The notes beneath the pieces are model-generated. The model searched no databases. It saw nothing but the letters and a program-made list of their open reading frames with translations, and was not told the DNA's origin. From Neoechinorhynchus agilis (Eukaryota; Acanthocephala): a stretch of 64,000 bases of DNA. The position numbers and the translations under genes are program-made. This document shows positions 11,866 through 23,703 of the stretch, in pieces. Within the stretch, counting starts at the first letter, position 1, and every line of letters begins with the position of its first letter. The DNA is taken from contig CM121342.1 of assembly GCA_051530055.1 (NCBI GenBank), positions 13,330,001 to 13,394,000 of the forward strand, written 5' to 3'.

Positions 11866-11935
11866 ATTCTTCACCCGGGAAATATTTTTAAGACGTTTCA
11901 AACCTCGTATGGTTGATCATCGCCTTTCTAAAAGG
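11866..11935 (-). repeat. Half-copy of a Penelope-type hairpin
   Basis: The segment from TTCACCCGGGAAATATTTTT through GACGTTTCAAACC to TTGATCATCGCC closely matches the left half of the hairpin at 23.70-23.83 kb (TTCACCCGGTAAATATTTTT, CGTTTCGAACC, TTCATCATCAG). Read on the minus strand it is a degenerate CTGATGA - stem - GAAAC core. It lies directly before the 34-bp minisatellite. Confidence 0.6.
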
Positions 11936-11949
11936 CGCAACCTCGCAAG

Positions 11950-12735
11950 AACTAAAGATCCGACCTCAGAAGCTATCCTGCAAGCAATATCCGCCAATCC
12001 CCACCCGAACAGGCATTCTTCCAACCGGATATTGTAACTCGAACAGACATCTCTCCGGCCGGACATTTCCATTTCAACGGACATCCCTAGGATCGGATAT
12101 TCCCACCCGAACGGACATCCCTCGGATATTTCAATTTGAACGGACATCACTCGAATCGGATATTCGCACTCGAACGAACATCCCTCCGATCGGATATTCC
12201 CACTCGAACGGACATTCCTCCGACCGGATATTCCCACCGAAGGGGCATACCTCCGACCGGATATTCCCACCCGAAGGGGCATCCCTCCGATCGGTTATTC
12301 TAACTTGAACGGACTTCCCTCCGACCGGACATTCCCACCTGAACGGGCATCCCTCCGAACTGATATTTCCAATTGATCGAACATCCCTCCAACCGGATAT
12401 TGTCACCCAAACGGGCATCCCTCGGATATTTAAATTTGAACGGACATCCCTCTGACCGGATATTCTCACTCGAACGGACATCCAACTGATCGGATATTCT
12501 TATTTGAACGGACTTTCCTCCGACCTGACATTCTCACTTGAACGGACTTCCCCCTGACTGGATATTCCCACTCGAACGGACATCCCTCTGACCGGATATT
12601 CTCACTCGAACGGACATCCAACTGATCGGATATTCTTATTTGAACGGACTTCCCTCTGCCGGATATTCTCACTTGAACGGACTTCCTTTCGACCGGACAT
12701 TCCCATCCGATCGGATATTTCCACTCGACTGAACT
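11950..12735 (+). repeat. 34-bp minisatellite, about 22 units, starting with a LINE-tail-like sequence
   Basis: The unit is of the form CGGATATTCCCACTCGAACG followed by GACATCCCTCCGAT, about 34 bp, repeated with moderate divergence from about 12,000 to 12,735. Some units are shortened. The first ~60 bp (from about 11,960: CCTGCAAGCAATATCCGCCA, then ATCCCCACCCGAAC) resemble the tail of the LINE at 548-640 (CCTGCAAACCATAACCACCA, then ATCCCCACCCG). Because 34 is not a multiple of three, the open frames running through it are coincidental. Confidence 0.8.
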
Positions 12736-13030
12736 CGTAATCCACTCCAAAATCAATAACCGCATTCATTTATACCATCAAACTCGAGTGTTTATGGGGG
12801 CCCAAAGAACAAATAAACGTGTTATTTTTACAACCTACCGACATTTAAACACACACCAGGACCAAATTAGCCCAGGCAATAGCATTGATTTCACATTGGA
12901 AAGTTGAATAGGCGACCACTGCTCGCCACGGTCCAAAGGAACATTTTTTTCGCAATGCGCGATGGCCTGAAAGAATTTAACAGCAACGACGGGTCAAACC
13001 TCATAAAACCGGTTGCTGTTTATTTTGCGT

Positions 13031-16000
13031 ATGGCTCTAGTGAACGGACCGATGAATTCTGTGTTGTTTCCAATGAGTCGTGATAGATTGATCAGGAATG
13101 ATTACTATTCGGAATTTGGAGGATTATGTGGGTTAGAAGATGAATTGCTTCTTAGATTGACAGAGGCAAAGCACGCACTTAAGAATGACCCTCTTGGGCA
13201 GATTTCGTCTCAGTTTTCAATGTTTTTCTACGCAACGCATCCGGAATTTAAGTGCGGTCGCAACATCTTTTTGCGTTTATGGCAATTATTACGAATACTA
13301 TTGAGACAAATTGCACAGGAAATCGATTGTTCTGATGAAAATATTAATCAGCAGCAGGAGTCAGTGAGCATGTACATCTTCCTTGCGTGTGAGTATTTAA
13401 TCAAGGCTTCAACTATGGTCTCAAGTGGCTATGTTGGTTTAAAAAAAACAGCGCGGAGAGATTCTAACGATCGTGACATCATTGAATTGCAAATTCAAAC
13501 AATGTCCACACTTAACGAACTACTCACGTCCAATGCTGTAAAATTTGTCAGCAGTCTAACAGGAGATTAGGGATAATCGATCTTAGCTCTTTTTTTAAAA
13601 ATAACATTCCGATTTTGTTTTCTTTTTCCTGAAGGAATCTTTTGCCCTCTCCTCGAACACGTTTTATTTAAAAGAAAAAGAAGTCACCGAACCTTGTACC
13701 TTAGCTAAGGTGACTACGGTTGGTAAAGTTGTTTTTTGGTCGGTGAATTTGTTAAGTTATTGTTTTCCATTTATAGTTAGAGAGATTTGCTTGTGCTTGT
13801 TCATTGGATACCGAATTGTTTTAGAAGGGATCATAATGCGCTGCTTTTAGAGAAAATCCTTCTGGATATTTCCCCCACCCCAAGATAAGAGGTACTTTAT
13901 TGAATTAAGAAATGTTTCGAGAGAGAAAGCCTCGCGTCATCCGGGTCATTGTTCAATTGTTTACTAGCACTTGAATAATAAAATACCTCTTAATCGGTTA
14001 ATATTTTCATTACCAGTTCAAACTCGATACATACATCCTAGGCTTAAAGTATTTCAATATTACAGAATGAGGAATTACGATTTAATGTTACGTGTTTTTT
14101 GTTCAAAGACTGCTGTCTGAATATGCTCTCTGTACAAATCTTTATCATTTGATCGAAACTTTGACTTGACCATTATCCAAACGTACTTCACCTGCTTGGA
14201 ATGCCAGCCACTTTCGAAATCGGCTAACTTCCAAGATTTGTTCAACACCGGAGTTTCGTTCATTGTTCGAACGCTAAACGATAAAGTCGGTTTCTACGTT
14301 AAATTAATTCAAAGCATTTGCAACCACGTAACAACTGTTCAAATTCTTGCAAAAACTGCCGTCTTCATAGTCAGTGAATGCCCACCTCAGGGTCAGCGGT
14401 CATTCATCGCAGCTATTCTTAAGAGTGTTGTCGAATGTATAGTTTACACGGAACCGAAGTCAAAAAAACACTCACATTTATCTTATAAAAACATGGGACA
14501 GTTCTTGTATGATTTGTCATGCAAGCTGCCAGCGGAGATGTCACATGAACTTGAATACTTATTTGAACTTCTTGGTAGTGAGGTGAGTGTCGAACTTTAT
14601 GCTGGCCGAGACTCGTAAAAAATACGACATCGATTTCTTTATTTTGTAGAAGTTCATGCAGACTCGCATGAATTTATAGGTAAGCAAAATTTTTGTGCAA
14701 ATACTTTTAACGAGACTTAAAACCATTATTTGCATTCTTCATCCTCATGTAGGTTCATCACTTGCGTACATCGATAGTTAACTGTTTTCTGGAAATATAC
14801 CTTCGATATCTCCGGACTCACGAATCGAACGAAGAGAACATCGAGGCGACAGCTGAAGCAAAAGATAAAATCGAGTTAGTTTACAGTGTTCTCACTGATC
14901 GCGTTAGAGATACAAACGCGTTCACCAGAAACGCCGCACTTCACGCTTGGGAACGGATGTTCAAAGAAAAGGCCATTCATTTCGATCTTTTTTCGGATTC
15001 AGTGATGTGTTGCGCTGATCGAATCCTTGACGCATCTAATCTTGTTAGGCGATGTGCTCTATCAACGATTACGGCGAGTTTGCGATACAACCCATTTGCC
15101 GATGATTTTGATTTGGACACTATCCAAAAAAACACTAAAAATAGTGCCGAGGTGATTGCGATGATCGAGAGAGGCGAGGAGGTGGATATGACGAACAATG
15201 AAAAAGTGGATATAGATGAGATGAAGAAAGTGCACCGATTTTGGGAACAGAATTTAAAGTTTCTTGGTATTGTTCAAAAATGCATCGAAGATGCTTCACT
15301 TCTTCTCAGACTGCATTCAGCAACGGACGTGTGCCCTGCTGTTGAATTCATTGTGTTTTGCATGGAACGCAAAGCGATAAAAGATACTAAAGAAGTGTGC
15401 ACCCGGTTATTTCAATTGGCGTGGACAAAAGACCGATCAATTCGACAAAGTGTGACAAGGGCTTATTCAAGAGTTCATCTTGAACCGAATGCCGCGAGCT
15501 TTACACAGTTGGTTAATGGTATTCTGGGATCCTTAGAAGGAATGCCGAAATACAATTTCCCTTCTATTGCGATCATTTTAAGTGAATTGGTGAAGAAAGA
15601 GGATAATGTGACCGGCGTAGTCCGATGCTTGGATGAAAGTGCTACTCTTGAAGTCCTTTTGTCTATTTTATTCGCTGATGAAGCGGAGCACTCTTCCGAG
15701 AAAAAGTACTGGGCTATTATCGTACTAAAACTTATTTTAATGCATTCTAAGTCCGGCCGAACTTTCATACGCGATAGATTGGAAACAATAACACGATTTG
15801 CAATCGTCGAAATAACGGACTTCAAACTAAAAAAGGAATTCTTCTCTCTGTTGGTCACCTGCGCCGATCTTATCGTGGATAAAAACAAAATTTGTGAAGC
15901 TGTAAATGCATGAGTTTTGTGCAAAACACATCCATAGTTTATTACCATTATTTTGCAGATTTTCTAACGCCCTTTTTAAAGGCGGCTCAAACCAATTCCC

Positions 16001-17877
16001 TAAAGTTCCCCTTTCCTTGAAGCATCGAAAACTCGTGTAGATAATTCAAACAACCATTGATTCATTTTCTATCTGCGATAAACCCGGCTGGCCGGGGATG
16101 GCTGATGAAGTTGTAGCACTGATATTTAACATTTCCCGAAATCCACTCACTGAAAATAAACGACTTGTATGTGATTGTCTTCACCATCTAAAGCAACGGT
16201 ATCGATCATCGTCTCAAAAATCAAGTCAGAATGGTTCTCACAACGCTGCTTTGCCAAAGCAACAAATTCTGAATTTTACTTCACTTTGCGGCTCGGTGGC
16301 TCAGCATTTCATGCAATTTATGAATACGGAGCTTTGCAATGACTTGAAAGATGCCGATGCTGTGTGTAAAATTCTAAAGTTCGATCGACATGAACTAGAT
16401 TTGGACGACACTCTGAGTACAAGTTTGAACGCAAGTAGGCTTCGACGGTCGACAAAAGCGACACACGAATACGAAGCACCGGATGAACTGGAAAGTTTGT
16501 TTATTGAAGAAATTCAAAATAATCATGCGCTGAAACCTGGATCCCTACTTCAAATGTGTGCTGAAGTGACACGTAAGCTCGTGATGCACTCGCAGGATTA
16601 CTCCAATCACAGCATCGAAGCCGCAGCTGCATGTGCTCTTGGTCGATTCATGATCATTTCAGACCAATATTGTGAAGAAAATATGACACTCCTAATTTCG
16701 AAACTTACTCACGTCTCAAGTCCTTTAGTTAAGCAGTGTATGCTGACGATTCTTTGTGATGTCCTCATAAAGCATCCCAACGAGATCAGCCGATGGGCCA
16801 ATATTATATTCGGATTTCTGCAAGATCCAGTTTTCCAAGTTCGACTCGCCGCACTTAGGTGTGTCTGCCGACTAATCCTTAAAGAAATGGTAAAACTTAA
16901 AGGATTCTTAGCGCAGGTCGTCAACTGTCTTGTTGATTCCAATCAAGAAGTGAAAGAAATCGCAGAGTTCTTCTTTGGCGAACTTTCTATGGAGCAGTGA
17001 TTCGCTGAAAGCACCTTCACGGGGAAACGTCTTTTGTTTACTCTTCGAATAAAACTTTCCCTGTAGGGCGTTAGACTAAATTCCTTAACTCTAGCTGCAA
17101 AACCATTAGTGTTAATCCCCGAATCGCTGCCATAAACGCGACAATGGAGAGAAAATTCACGCCCTTCTACCCGATATTATCACAAATCTATCGAAGATTA
17201 CCCATTCTGAAGAAGGAAAGGACGACCTTAGCGAGGACTTTAAATCATGCATGAAGTTTCTGATTTGCAATTTCTGCTGTAAAAAGGATAAACATTGCGA
17301 GAGTACAATCGATCGGTTATGTCAGCGAATTAACGGGAATACTGATCTACTCGATTGCCGCAATACAGCTTACTGTATTTCACTAGTGCGTCCGACCGAA
17401 ATGAGTATTCGAAGAATGATTCAGAATTTTGGTTTTTATAAAGTTAAACTATCAGATGATATAATCTACACTTACATGCATTCGCTGATTGTAGCAGCTC
17501 GAAGACCTGTGGGCGGTGTTGGTGGTGAGGATGCGGACGATGAAGTCATCGGCAATGTCGAGTCCTTGGGGAAAAAGGAGATCTCGAAAGATTTGATTGA
17601 TGAGCTGTCAAGAATGTTCGAAGAAGCTAGAAATGTGGGTGTTGACGGTATTATCGGATCGATGCATGTACCGAGTAGTTTAAGCGTATTGAGACGTGGG
17701 GTAATTGGCAAAGGACGGTCTCGTGCAACTTCACAAAGGCAGTCTACTAAAAGAAAGATTAGAAAGAGGACAATAAGCAGTGATAGCGAATTTGATTTTG
17801 AGGACCAATCAGTAGCAAGTCGATGTGTCAAGAGACATGTAATCCTGTCTTCGGACGATGATGATTCATTTGTATGA
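13031..17877 (+). CDS. NCAPD2: Condensin complex subunit 1 (CAP-D2), HEAT-repeat protein
   Basis: Exon blocks: ATG 13,031 to about 13,567; about 14,121-14,582; 14,753-15,901; 16,041 to about 16,990; about 17,150-17,877. The introns at 14,583-14,752 (170 bp) and 15,902-16,040 (139 bp) are GT-AG with matching phase. The C-terminal half aligns well with animal CAP-D2 by recall: AAACALGRFMIISDQYCEEN, then KLKGFLAQVVNCLVDSNQEV, FFGELS, HALLPDIITNLS, RLCQRI, TAYCISLVRPTEMSIRRMIQ, then KLSDDIIYTY and finally an acidic/basic tail ending LSSDDDDSF. CAP-D2 is the HEAT subunit of condensin I, needed for mitotic chromosome compaction. The junction near 16,997-17,150 has no GT-AG pair that keeps frame. 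The first exon is less conserved and is placed by context. SPO11 follows 135 bp downstream on the same strand. Confidence 0.9.
14650..14679 (+). other. Possible poison microexon inside the NCAPD2 intron
   Basis: Thirty nucleotides are bounded by a good acceptor (TTTTGTAG) and a good donor (TAG|GTAAGC) within the 170-bp intron. In the frame of the upstream exon it reads KFMQTRMNL and then a stop. Skipping it gives the conserved protein, so inclusion would truncate it. Confidence 0.3.
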
Positions 17878-18012
17878 AGGGCGTTATTTGTACTTTGAGC
17901 GATGTGTAACAACTCATTTCTTGACCTCCCCTCGACAAGGAAGAGGTTTGCTAATTATCTGTGATTTTTTAATACTTTTCTGTCATTTTCACTCCTGATT
18001 CTCTTTTTTTTG

Positions 18013-19012
18013 ATGACCGATCCTGAACTCAACACGACTAATCACATCGCAATAGACATTGAACGTATAGTAGCTGCATTTCTTATTGAATTTGCACAAA
18101 CTAAAACTCTAGACGGGTCTATAATGAAAGGAACCAAGGATCGCACTTTCACATCTCATGTACGACGATTTCATTTATTGTCTATAGTTCATAATTTGCT
18201 CAGAACGCAGTCTATTTGTACAGTTCGGGATATATTCTATAGGAATCCTCGTCTCTTTCGAAGCGTAGAGAAAGTGCGCTATGATTTAAAGAAGGTGGAA
18301 GCGCTTCTTGGAACAGAGAGACGTACGATGAACATTCGAGCGTCATCTAAGGCACTCATTTTCGGCCCAATTCGATTCTTGGAGAACGATCGATGGGTGG
18401 ATTGCGATCGACGACCCCAGCTAATTCCGGATGACATTTGGTCTTCGAATTTACTCCATTCTAAAGCATCTTCAATTCTTATAGTTGAAAAAGATGCCGT
18501 CTTCCAGCATCTCGTAAAGAAAATCGATTTTCTAGGGGATTCCTTTTTAGCGAATTCGATCTTAAGTAGATAAAGAATTTCGAGAAAAATTCGGGGATGT
18601 GATCCTTTGTACGGGCAAAGGATATCCAGATGTAGCCACCGTTCAAATTTTAAGGTTTATCTTTAAAGAACTGAAATTGTTTGGGTTTGTGTTGACCGAT
18701 GGTGATCCTCATGGAATTGAGATAGCGTTGATCTACCAACGCATATCCGTTTCTCATTGTAAATGGATCGGCGTTCATCCCGATGAAATGAATGAACTTC
18801 AATCATTCTGCGAAGCGATGGTACCTCAGGACATTGCGAAATTGAAGTCTCTTTTGGACAGAAAGGACATCAGTGAACCAATCAGAAAACAATTGGAGGT
18901 ATTGGAAGAATTGAAACAAAAGTGTGAAATAGAAAGCATCGTGATGCGATCCGAGAACGCATTAGTGGATGAATACCTACCAAGGAAGTTAGTAAATGGC
19001 CCGTGGTATTAA
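18013..19012 (+). CDS. SPO11: SPO11, meiotic topoisomerase VI-like DNA cleavage subunit
   Basis: SPO11 makes the double-strand breaks that start meiotic recombination. The winged-helix/5Y-CAP part carries TVRDIFYRNPRLF, with the catalytic tyrosine expected at about residue 76. The Toprim part carries ILIVEKDAVFQHL (metal-binding Glu), CTGKGYPD, and DGDPHGIEIALIY (the DPHG motif). The end, DEYLPRKLVNGPWY, matches the family's conserved C terminus. Length is about 330 residues, close to the usual size. The frame shifts between about 18,520 and 18,575. A 10-bp 'intron' would restore it but is not credible, and the donor at 18,514 does not match in phase. A sequence indel or unusual intron is likely. 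The gene lies 135 bp after NCAPD2 and is convergent with the Shisa-like gene. Confidence 0.9.
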
Positions 19013-19190
19013 CAATGCGCACAGTTCATGGGTTACTTGTTAAAACAAATATGGCAACTAAACTACTGGTGAATCTCAGTATCTTTCTCCGCACGAGAAA
19101 TCGGCCGATCCCTCTTACTGCAGACAGAATTCGGTATGCTTTAATAAAGGAAACATAATTCGGCTATAACTTTTAACTCCCATGATGCAA

Positions 19191-19558
19191 TTAGAATAAC
19201 TCAAACACAACCGCTTTCAAAATAATCATTATTAGCAATTTGAAAATACTAATGTCGCCTCTTGACCGACCTCGCCCGTTAACTGCCTCCGCAGCGTTCT
19301 CTTCCTCATGATATTCTCTACACAATTCAAGAAATAATCATCCGACTAAAGTATATCAAAATCTGCTTACCGTTCATTGCAGCAGCACTGTATACCTGGA
19401 GGTCCGCAGCAATATGTCTCGTCCGCATTGAACGTTTCTACTGGGCAAGTAAACGTTTTCTCGGGGATTTGTTCATTTGAGCAAATATGACAAAGACCAT
19501 TCAAACTATTGGAATCCATGAAGCTTGGAACGCGACCTCTAGTTCGATGCTTGTTCAT
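19191..19558 (-). CDS. Shisa-like cysteine-rich membrane protein (C-terminal exons)
   Basis: Two exons, 19,558-19,374 and 19,317-19,191, are joined by a 56-bp GT-AG intron with matching phase. The first contains CHICSNEQ, then FTCPVETFNADETYCCG and IQCCC, the spacing of the Shisa family ectodomain ('FxCP...YCCG...CC'). The second adds an acidic/basic linker and a hydrophobic segment (ISIFKLLIMIILKAVVFELF) that can span a membrane and ends the protein. Shisa proteins are type I membrane adaptors that modulate receptor trafficking. No signal peptide is seen, so a 5' exon is expected upstream of 19,558. The final hydrophobic segment is unusually terminal, so the cytoplasmic tail may be missing. 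Confidence 0.6.
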
Positions 19559-20445
19559 TATACCCTTTCTACGGCCATTCCTTACTTCGTTAAACCAGCA
19601 ATGGCCAAATCCTTTAATATCTTCTTGGTCCTAAAAATAAAGTTCGACGAACACTCTCGGCCCTAAAAAAAGATTTACATGTCGTGACTTTTATGTTTGT
19701 GTTTTTGGTACTCAAAAACAGGTCCTCGACCCACATATCCACCGATTTGAGTACCCGATTTAGTCCTTTTGTGAGAATGGAAGATGCTGCATTGAGGATC
19801 TTTTTGTGCAATAAAAATATCGTCACATGGATTGCCTTCTATTTCTGGCTAACTTCCTGAGCCCGGTTTTTTGTGCTTGACTCCTTCATTGCGTACAATG
19901 CCGTCTATGATTTGCCTTCGTTGTCTGATTGCCGAACCAGGAACATCGAAATTCTCGTACGTTAAGGCAACAGCTAAATAAGAGTGGAGATAAAAATCTA
20001 GAATCCATTCAATGTTTTTTCTTCAAGAATAAATACGATATGAAATTGCGAAAAAAATCGAGAATGTGTTCAATTATTTAAATAACCTCTTAATGAGGCG
20101 GAAAACCTCGATAAAACTCTTCAATGTTGCGTTAAACCAGCCATTTAGATCATACGGAACATCGAAAAGCTATTATGAAAAAATAATAGAATCGCAAAAA
20201 AGCAATCAAATCAGCGATCAAAAATGTCAACAGCCTTATAAAAACAAATATTTACGTTCGTGTTGAACGAAAATTTTAACCAATGTACATACCGATTGAA
20301 AGTAAAATACCAAAAGCAACGATTCGAATCATCGACGATCTTCAATATCTAACTGGTTAAGGAAATCTAAAGTAGACAGAAGAAAAATCGTTTAAAGTGT
20401 GGCTGGCGTTTTAATGAATTAAAGAACGTTAAAGCTAAGAAATGG
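19559..20445. other. Probable 5' region of the Shisa-like gene; otherwise empty
   Basis: No coding frame of note was recognised. The missing first exon of the Shisa-like gene should lie here. Confidence 0.3.
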
Positions 20446-20449
20446 ACAG

Positions 20450-20965
20450 CAAGAATAAGTTTTCGGAATTTAGGGCAAGCGACTTTATAAATGAGAGATT
20501 GAGGGTTGCGTTGGGCATAGACAAGATAGAAATTTTCGCAATCGGTGGAAAGAAACTTCCTAAATAAGGGATGGAATGGACGATGGAACTAAGCGACAAA
20601 TGACAAAAGAGAAATTAAATTTTCGTCGTCAAGGGAAAGCGACTTCTTAAATCGCGGATTTTATTGACGATAGAATTAAAAGATAAACAACAAAGGAGAA
20701 AAGGAAATGTTTGTAATCCAAGCAACGCGACTTCTTCAATGGAATGAGCAATGGAATTAAACGATAAATAACAATAACGAGCGAATTCTTAGATCGTGGA
20801 TCGAGTGGACGATGGAATTAAAAGATAAACAACAAAAGCGAAAGGGAAATTTTCGTTCTTGAAGGAACGCGGCTTCCTAAATCGTAGATTTAATGGACGA
20901 TGGAATTAAAAGATAAATAACAAAAGAGAAAAGAAAATTTTCGTACTTGAAGGAACGTGATTTCT
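20450..20965 (+). repeat. Degenerate tandem repeat, ~88-bp unit
   Basis: Five to six diverged copies of a unit containing GATGGAATTAAAAGATAAAC, then AACAAAAG, AAATTTTCGT, AAGGAACGCG and CTTCTTAAATCG. Later copies (20,800-20,960) are the most alike, earlier ones more worn. No coding frame runs through it. Confidence 0.75.
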
Positions 20966-21424
20966 TAAATCGAGTCTTCGTTTAAATATGATTGCTTGTC
21001 TAGTGGGTGAATTAAAAGTACAAAAATTATGAAATTTAGAAATTTTATGATGTTCTGCGGTCCTCTCGGATATCCTGGAAAGAATGGGTTAGTTGGTTAT
21101 CACTGTACAGTAAGGTTGATATTTGATTAGTTGTTGAAGTTATTTCCGTTGGATCCATTTGGATTTAAATTTCGGAATGATGTTTAGACTTGAGGTTATT
21201 TGGCACTATAATTGGCGTAAACCTAAAGAAATGCATATTTTTAATTAGGTCGAATGTATAAAAGTTTAATGTGTTTTCGGCTTAAAACGATTAGTTCGCT
21301 GATCACGTTGAATTCATCTTATTTTTAATGAACAACAATCACGTTGTAATATCAACTTTGTTAAACTACATATTTATCACTTTTATTTATGTTTATTTAT
21401 TTATCTTAAATCGCATACACTCAG
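20966..21424. other. Intergenic, no feature seen
   Basis: AT-rich DNA between the 88-bp tandem repeat and the SINE-like element. No frame or structure was recognised. Confidence 0.35.
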
Positions 21425-21700
21425 GGCCTTGGGAGCTTTTTCGACTATATATTTTTTCCTTTTGTTGTTTGGGAGCCTCTTGGCTAACTCACCACTTCGG
21501 AGGCGCTCTGCCGCACTCGAAGGGACAGGGCCAACCCTCTTCTTGGGCCAATGGGCGATCTCAAAACCTGACCCCACCCTTCCAGCAACCTCGCAACCCT
21601 CGTGGAATCCAGCGACCAGTGGACTTAAATCAGCGACATATCGAGCGCATTACGAACGCGCTTATACTACTCGGCCACTGGGCCCCTTTATCACTTTGAT
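21425..21700 (-). mobile_element. tRNA-derived SINE (candidate)
   Basis: A sharply GC-richer block in AT-rich DNA. On the minus strand it begins GGGGCCCAGTGGCCGAGTAG then TATAAGCGCG, which resembles the A box and D arm of a Ser/Leu-type tRNA (TGGCCGAGTGG...). About 70-80 nt downstream GGTTGCGAGGTTGC resembles a worn B box. The body after it is unrelated to tRNA and the whole is about 270 bp, a normal SINE size. The source tRNA is a guess. Confidence 0.5.
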
Positions 21701-21850
21701 GACTCCGCGTTTGCAATTTTTTTTATTGTGATTTGATGTAAATTTGCGTGTAGTTGGGGCTATCTACGCCATAAAATTTCTGTTCTCGTCTTTGTTTCCA
21801 TGCGTCAAATCCTGATTTCCCATTGATATCCGGATATATCTACTATTCAG

Positions 21851-22309
21851 ATGAAATCTCTGTCTCGCCACAATCGAGTACGAGTGCAGGATGAGAACAA
21901 ACGGACATCGAGCAATGTTACCAAGCAGCCACTTACATCGTTCTGCTACGAAACCCCAGCCAACAATCGGAAATTCGGAGCTTCAGAGTTGTCAAACACC
22001 GATCATCGAACTTTCATTTCTGCTGCTGGATTCAGCGCTCATCTCGTGAATATACCGGTTCTTCGGACAAACAAGAAGAGTCGCGTGTTTGAAGGAATAG
22101 ACTCGGATGAGGATATTGAACCCGTTGCCAGTAGATACAGTACATATCTTTCTAACCTATCGACCAGGATTAGTGATCGTGAATCATTGACAAAATATGA
22201 AAACCTTTCTCCAATAAGGTTAAACCCCTTAATTGCACCTTCGTTGATCGAGCTCGCGGAAGAGTGGAAGGAACCCAGCATTTCATTGCCGACTTTAGAG
22301 GAACTATGA
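21851..22309 (+). CDS. Unassigned 152-residue protein
   Basis: A single open frame from ATG 21,851 with balanced composition and more codon-like structure than the surrounding AT-rich DNA. It has no signal peptide or membrane segment. It is polar and rich in Ser/Thr, Asn and Arg, with an acidic patch (FEGIDSDEDIEP) and an acidic hydrophobic end (PTLEEL). A short upstream region lacks a clear TATA box. I do not recognise the family. The composition suggests a largely unfolded nuclear or cell-cycle-type regulatory protein, but that is only an impression. Confidence 0.5.
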   Translation: MKSLSRHNRVRVQDENKRTSSNVTKQPLTSFCYETPANNRKFGASELSNTDHRTFISAAGFSAHLVNIPVLRTNKKSRVFEGIDSDEDIEPVASRYSTYLSNLSTRISDRESLTKYENLSPIRLNPLIAPSLIELAEEWKEPSISLPTLEEL

Positions 22310-23703
22310 ACGATAATTTGAAACTTAGAAATCGATTTCAAAATATTATGAAGTTAGTATGGTAGTGTTGCTAAACGAGGTATTTTGAAGTGCTGCGTTA
22401 GTTTTTATGCAAGATTGAATCGAGATGCTATCGACTTCTGCTGAGAAATTTTGGGGGCACAGCTAGATTTCTTGAATTCAAGCAACGCGATTGATTTTTA
22501 ATCAATATTTCTTTTAACTCCTGTACGTTGAACTTCTAATAACGAATAAAAAGCGTGTAAAGGAAAACCTAATTCATGTCCGATTTCATTAGTCACAATC
22601 ATATTTAATGGATTTCAAAATCGATTATGTTCATTGGCCATTTTAGGCAAAGGATTTCACCTACTCTGAAAGTTTTTGAAATGTTGGAAATCTGGTATAA
22701 GATTTGTCTAAAGTTCAAAATAAAGATAAAACTGCCGCTGTTTTTTATCAATTCATCGAATAGCATTCATATGTCAATGTGAGCATAATTTCTATGCGAT
22801 TAAAATGCAACATTCCATAAGCAATAAGCTAAACCGTTCACAATACAAAACGAGAAATACTTTTTTAGTTTGCGATCGAAATTTCGAACTTTACACGTAG
22901 ATTTTCCTCATCGTTTGTTTTAACAATGCTTAAAATGTATGGTTTATAGAGACTAAATCGCATTTCATATCTATGTTAAAGTACTCAAAACGATGCGGAT
23001 ATGAAAATCCCTCATGGAGATTACAATGATTTAATCCTACATCTCTGCCATTTTTAAAGGAAAACATAAAATCTGCAGTGAGTTCTGAAATTACAGAATG
23101 CGACTACTTGAGTTGATGTAGCTCGAGAGATATTGTTTGAAAGCGTTTCTAAATCGATACATCTCCAATGTAATTCCAAACTTGTTTATTCAAAAAAATT
23201 TGTTACAGGAAAGAGCGAACGCACCAAACAACAAGATCCTGAAGCCATCGGAATTTGTGAACCATTCTTGGCAGCGATGAAATCGATGCTGTTTTTCCAG
23301 CTGAAAAAGTCTTTTCGCGTTCCTTAAGAAAGATATTGTATTTTGACAAAATAACGTTGAAAACCTTTAAGAAATTTTGCAGCGTATCTGGAAATTACGT
23401 ACGCTGTTCAATTTTTTAGTGCCGCTATGAAATGAGGAAATACAATGGGCCACGACAATGTTGATTTATTGGAACACAGTCAAATGCGGTTAATTGGACC
23501 ACCGATTTATCGGACCAGCCACATATTGGGATCGAAACAGTCGCGTTTCGTTCTTGTCCGATTAACCGGCGTATCATCTTTAGGTATCGATTCTGAAACT
23601 ATTTTGTGAACAGTGATGGTTGCAATTTACAACCGAGAATCGATCGCTGTCACTAGGGAGTCTTACACGAAACAAGAATAATCTGGTTGGAATTATTGCT
23701 AAG
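22310..23703. other. Intergenic, no gene recognised
   Basis: 1.4 kb of AT-rich DNA. An AATAAA-type signal (AATAAAAAG) near 22,544 may end the preceding gene. No other structure was seen. Confidence 0.35.

Noticed and set aside
11913-12765. Long open frames in both directions through the 34-bp array
   Set aside because: The unit lacks stops in several frames by composition, and 34 is not a multiple of three, so the frames simply cycle. No start or splice context.
18566-18575. A 10-bp GT-AG 'intron' that restores the SPO11 frame
   Set aside because: Far below the size any known spliceosome handles; an indel or unusual border is more likely.
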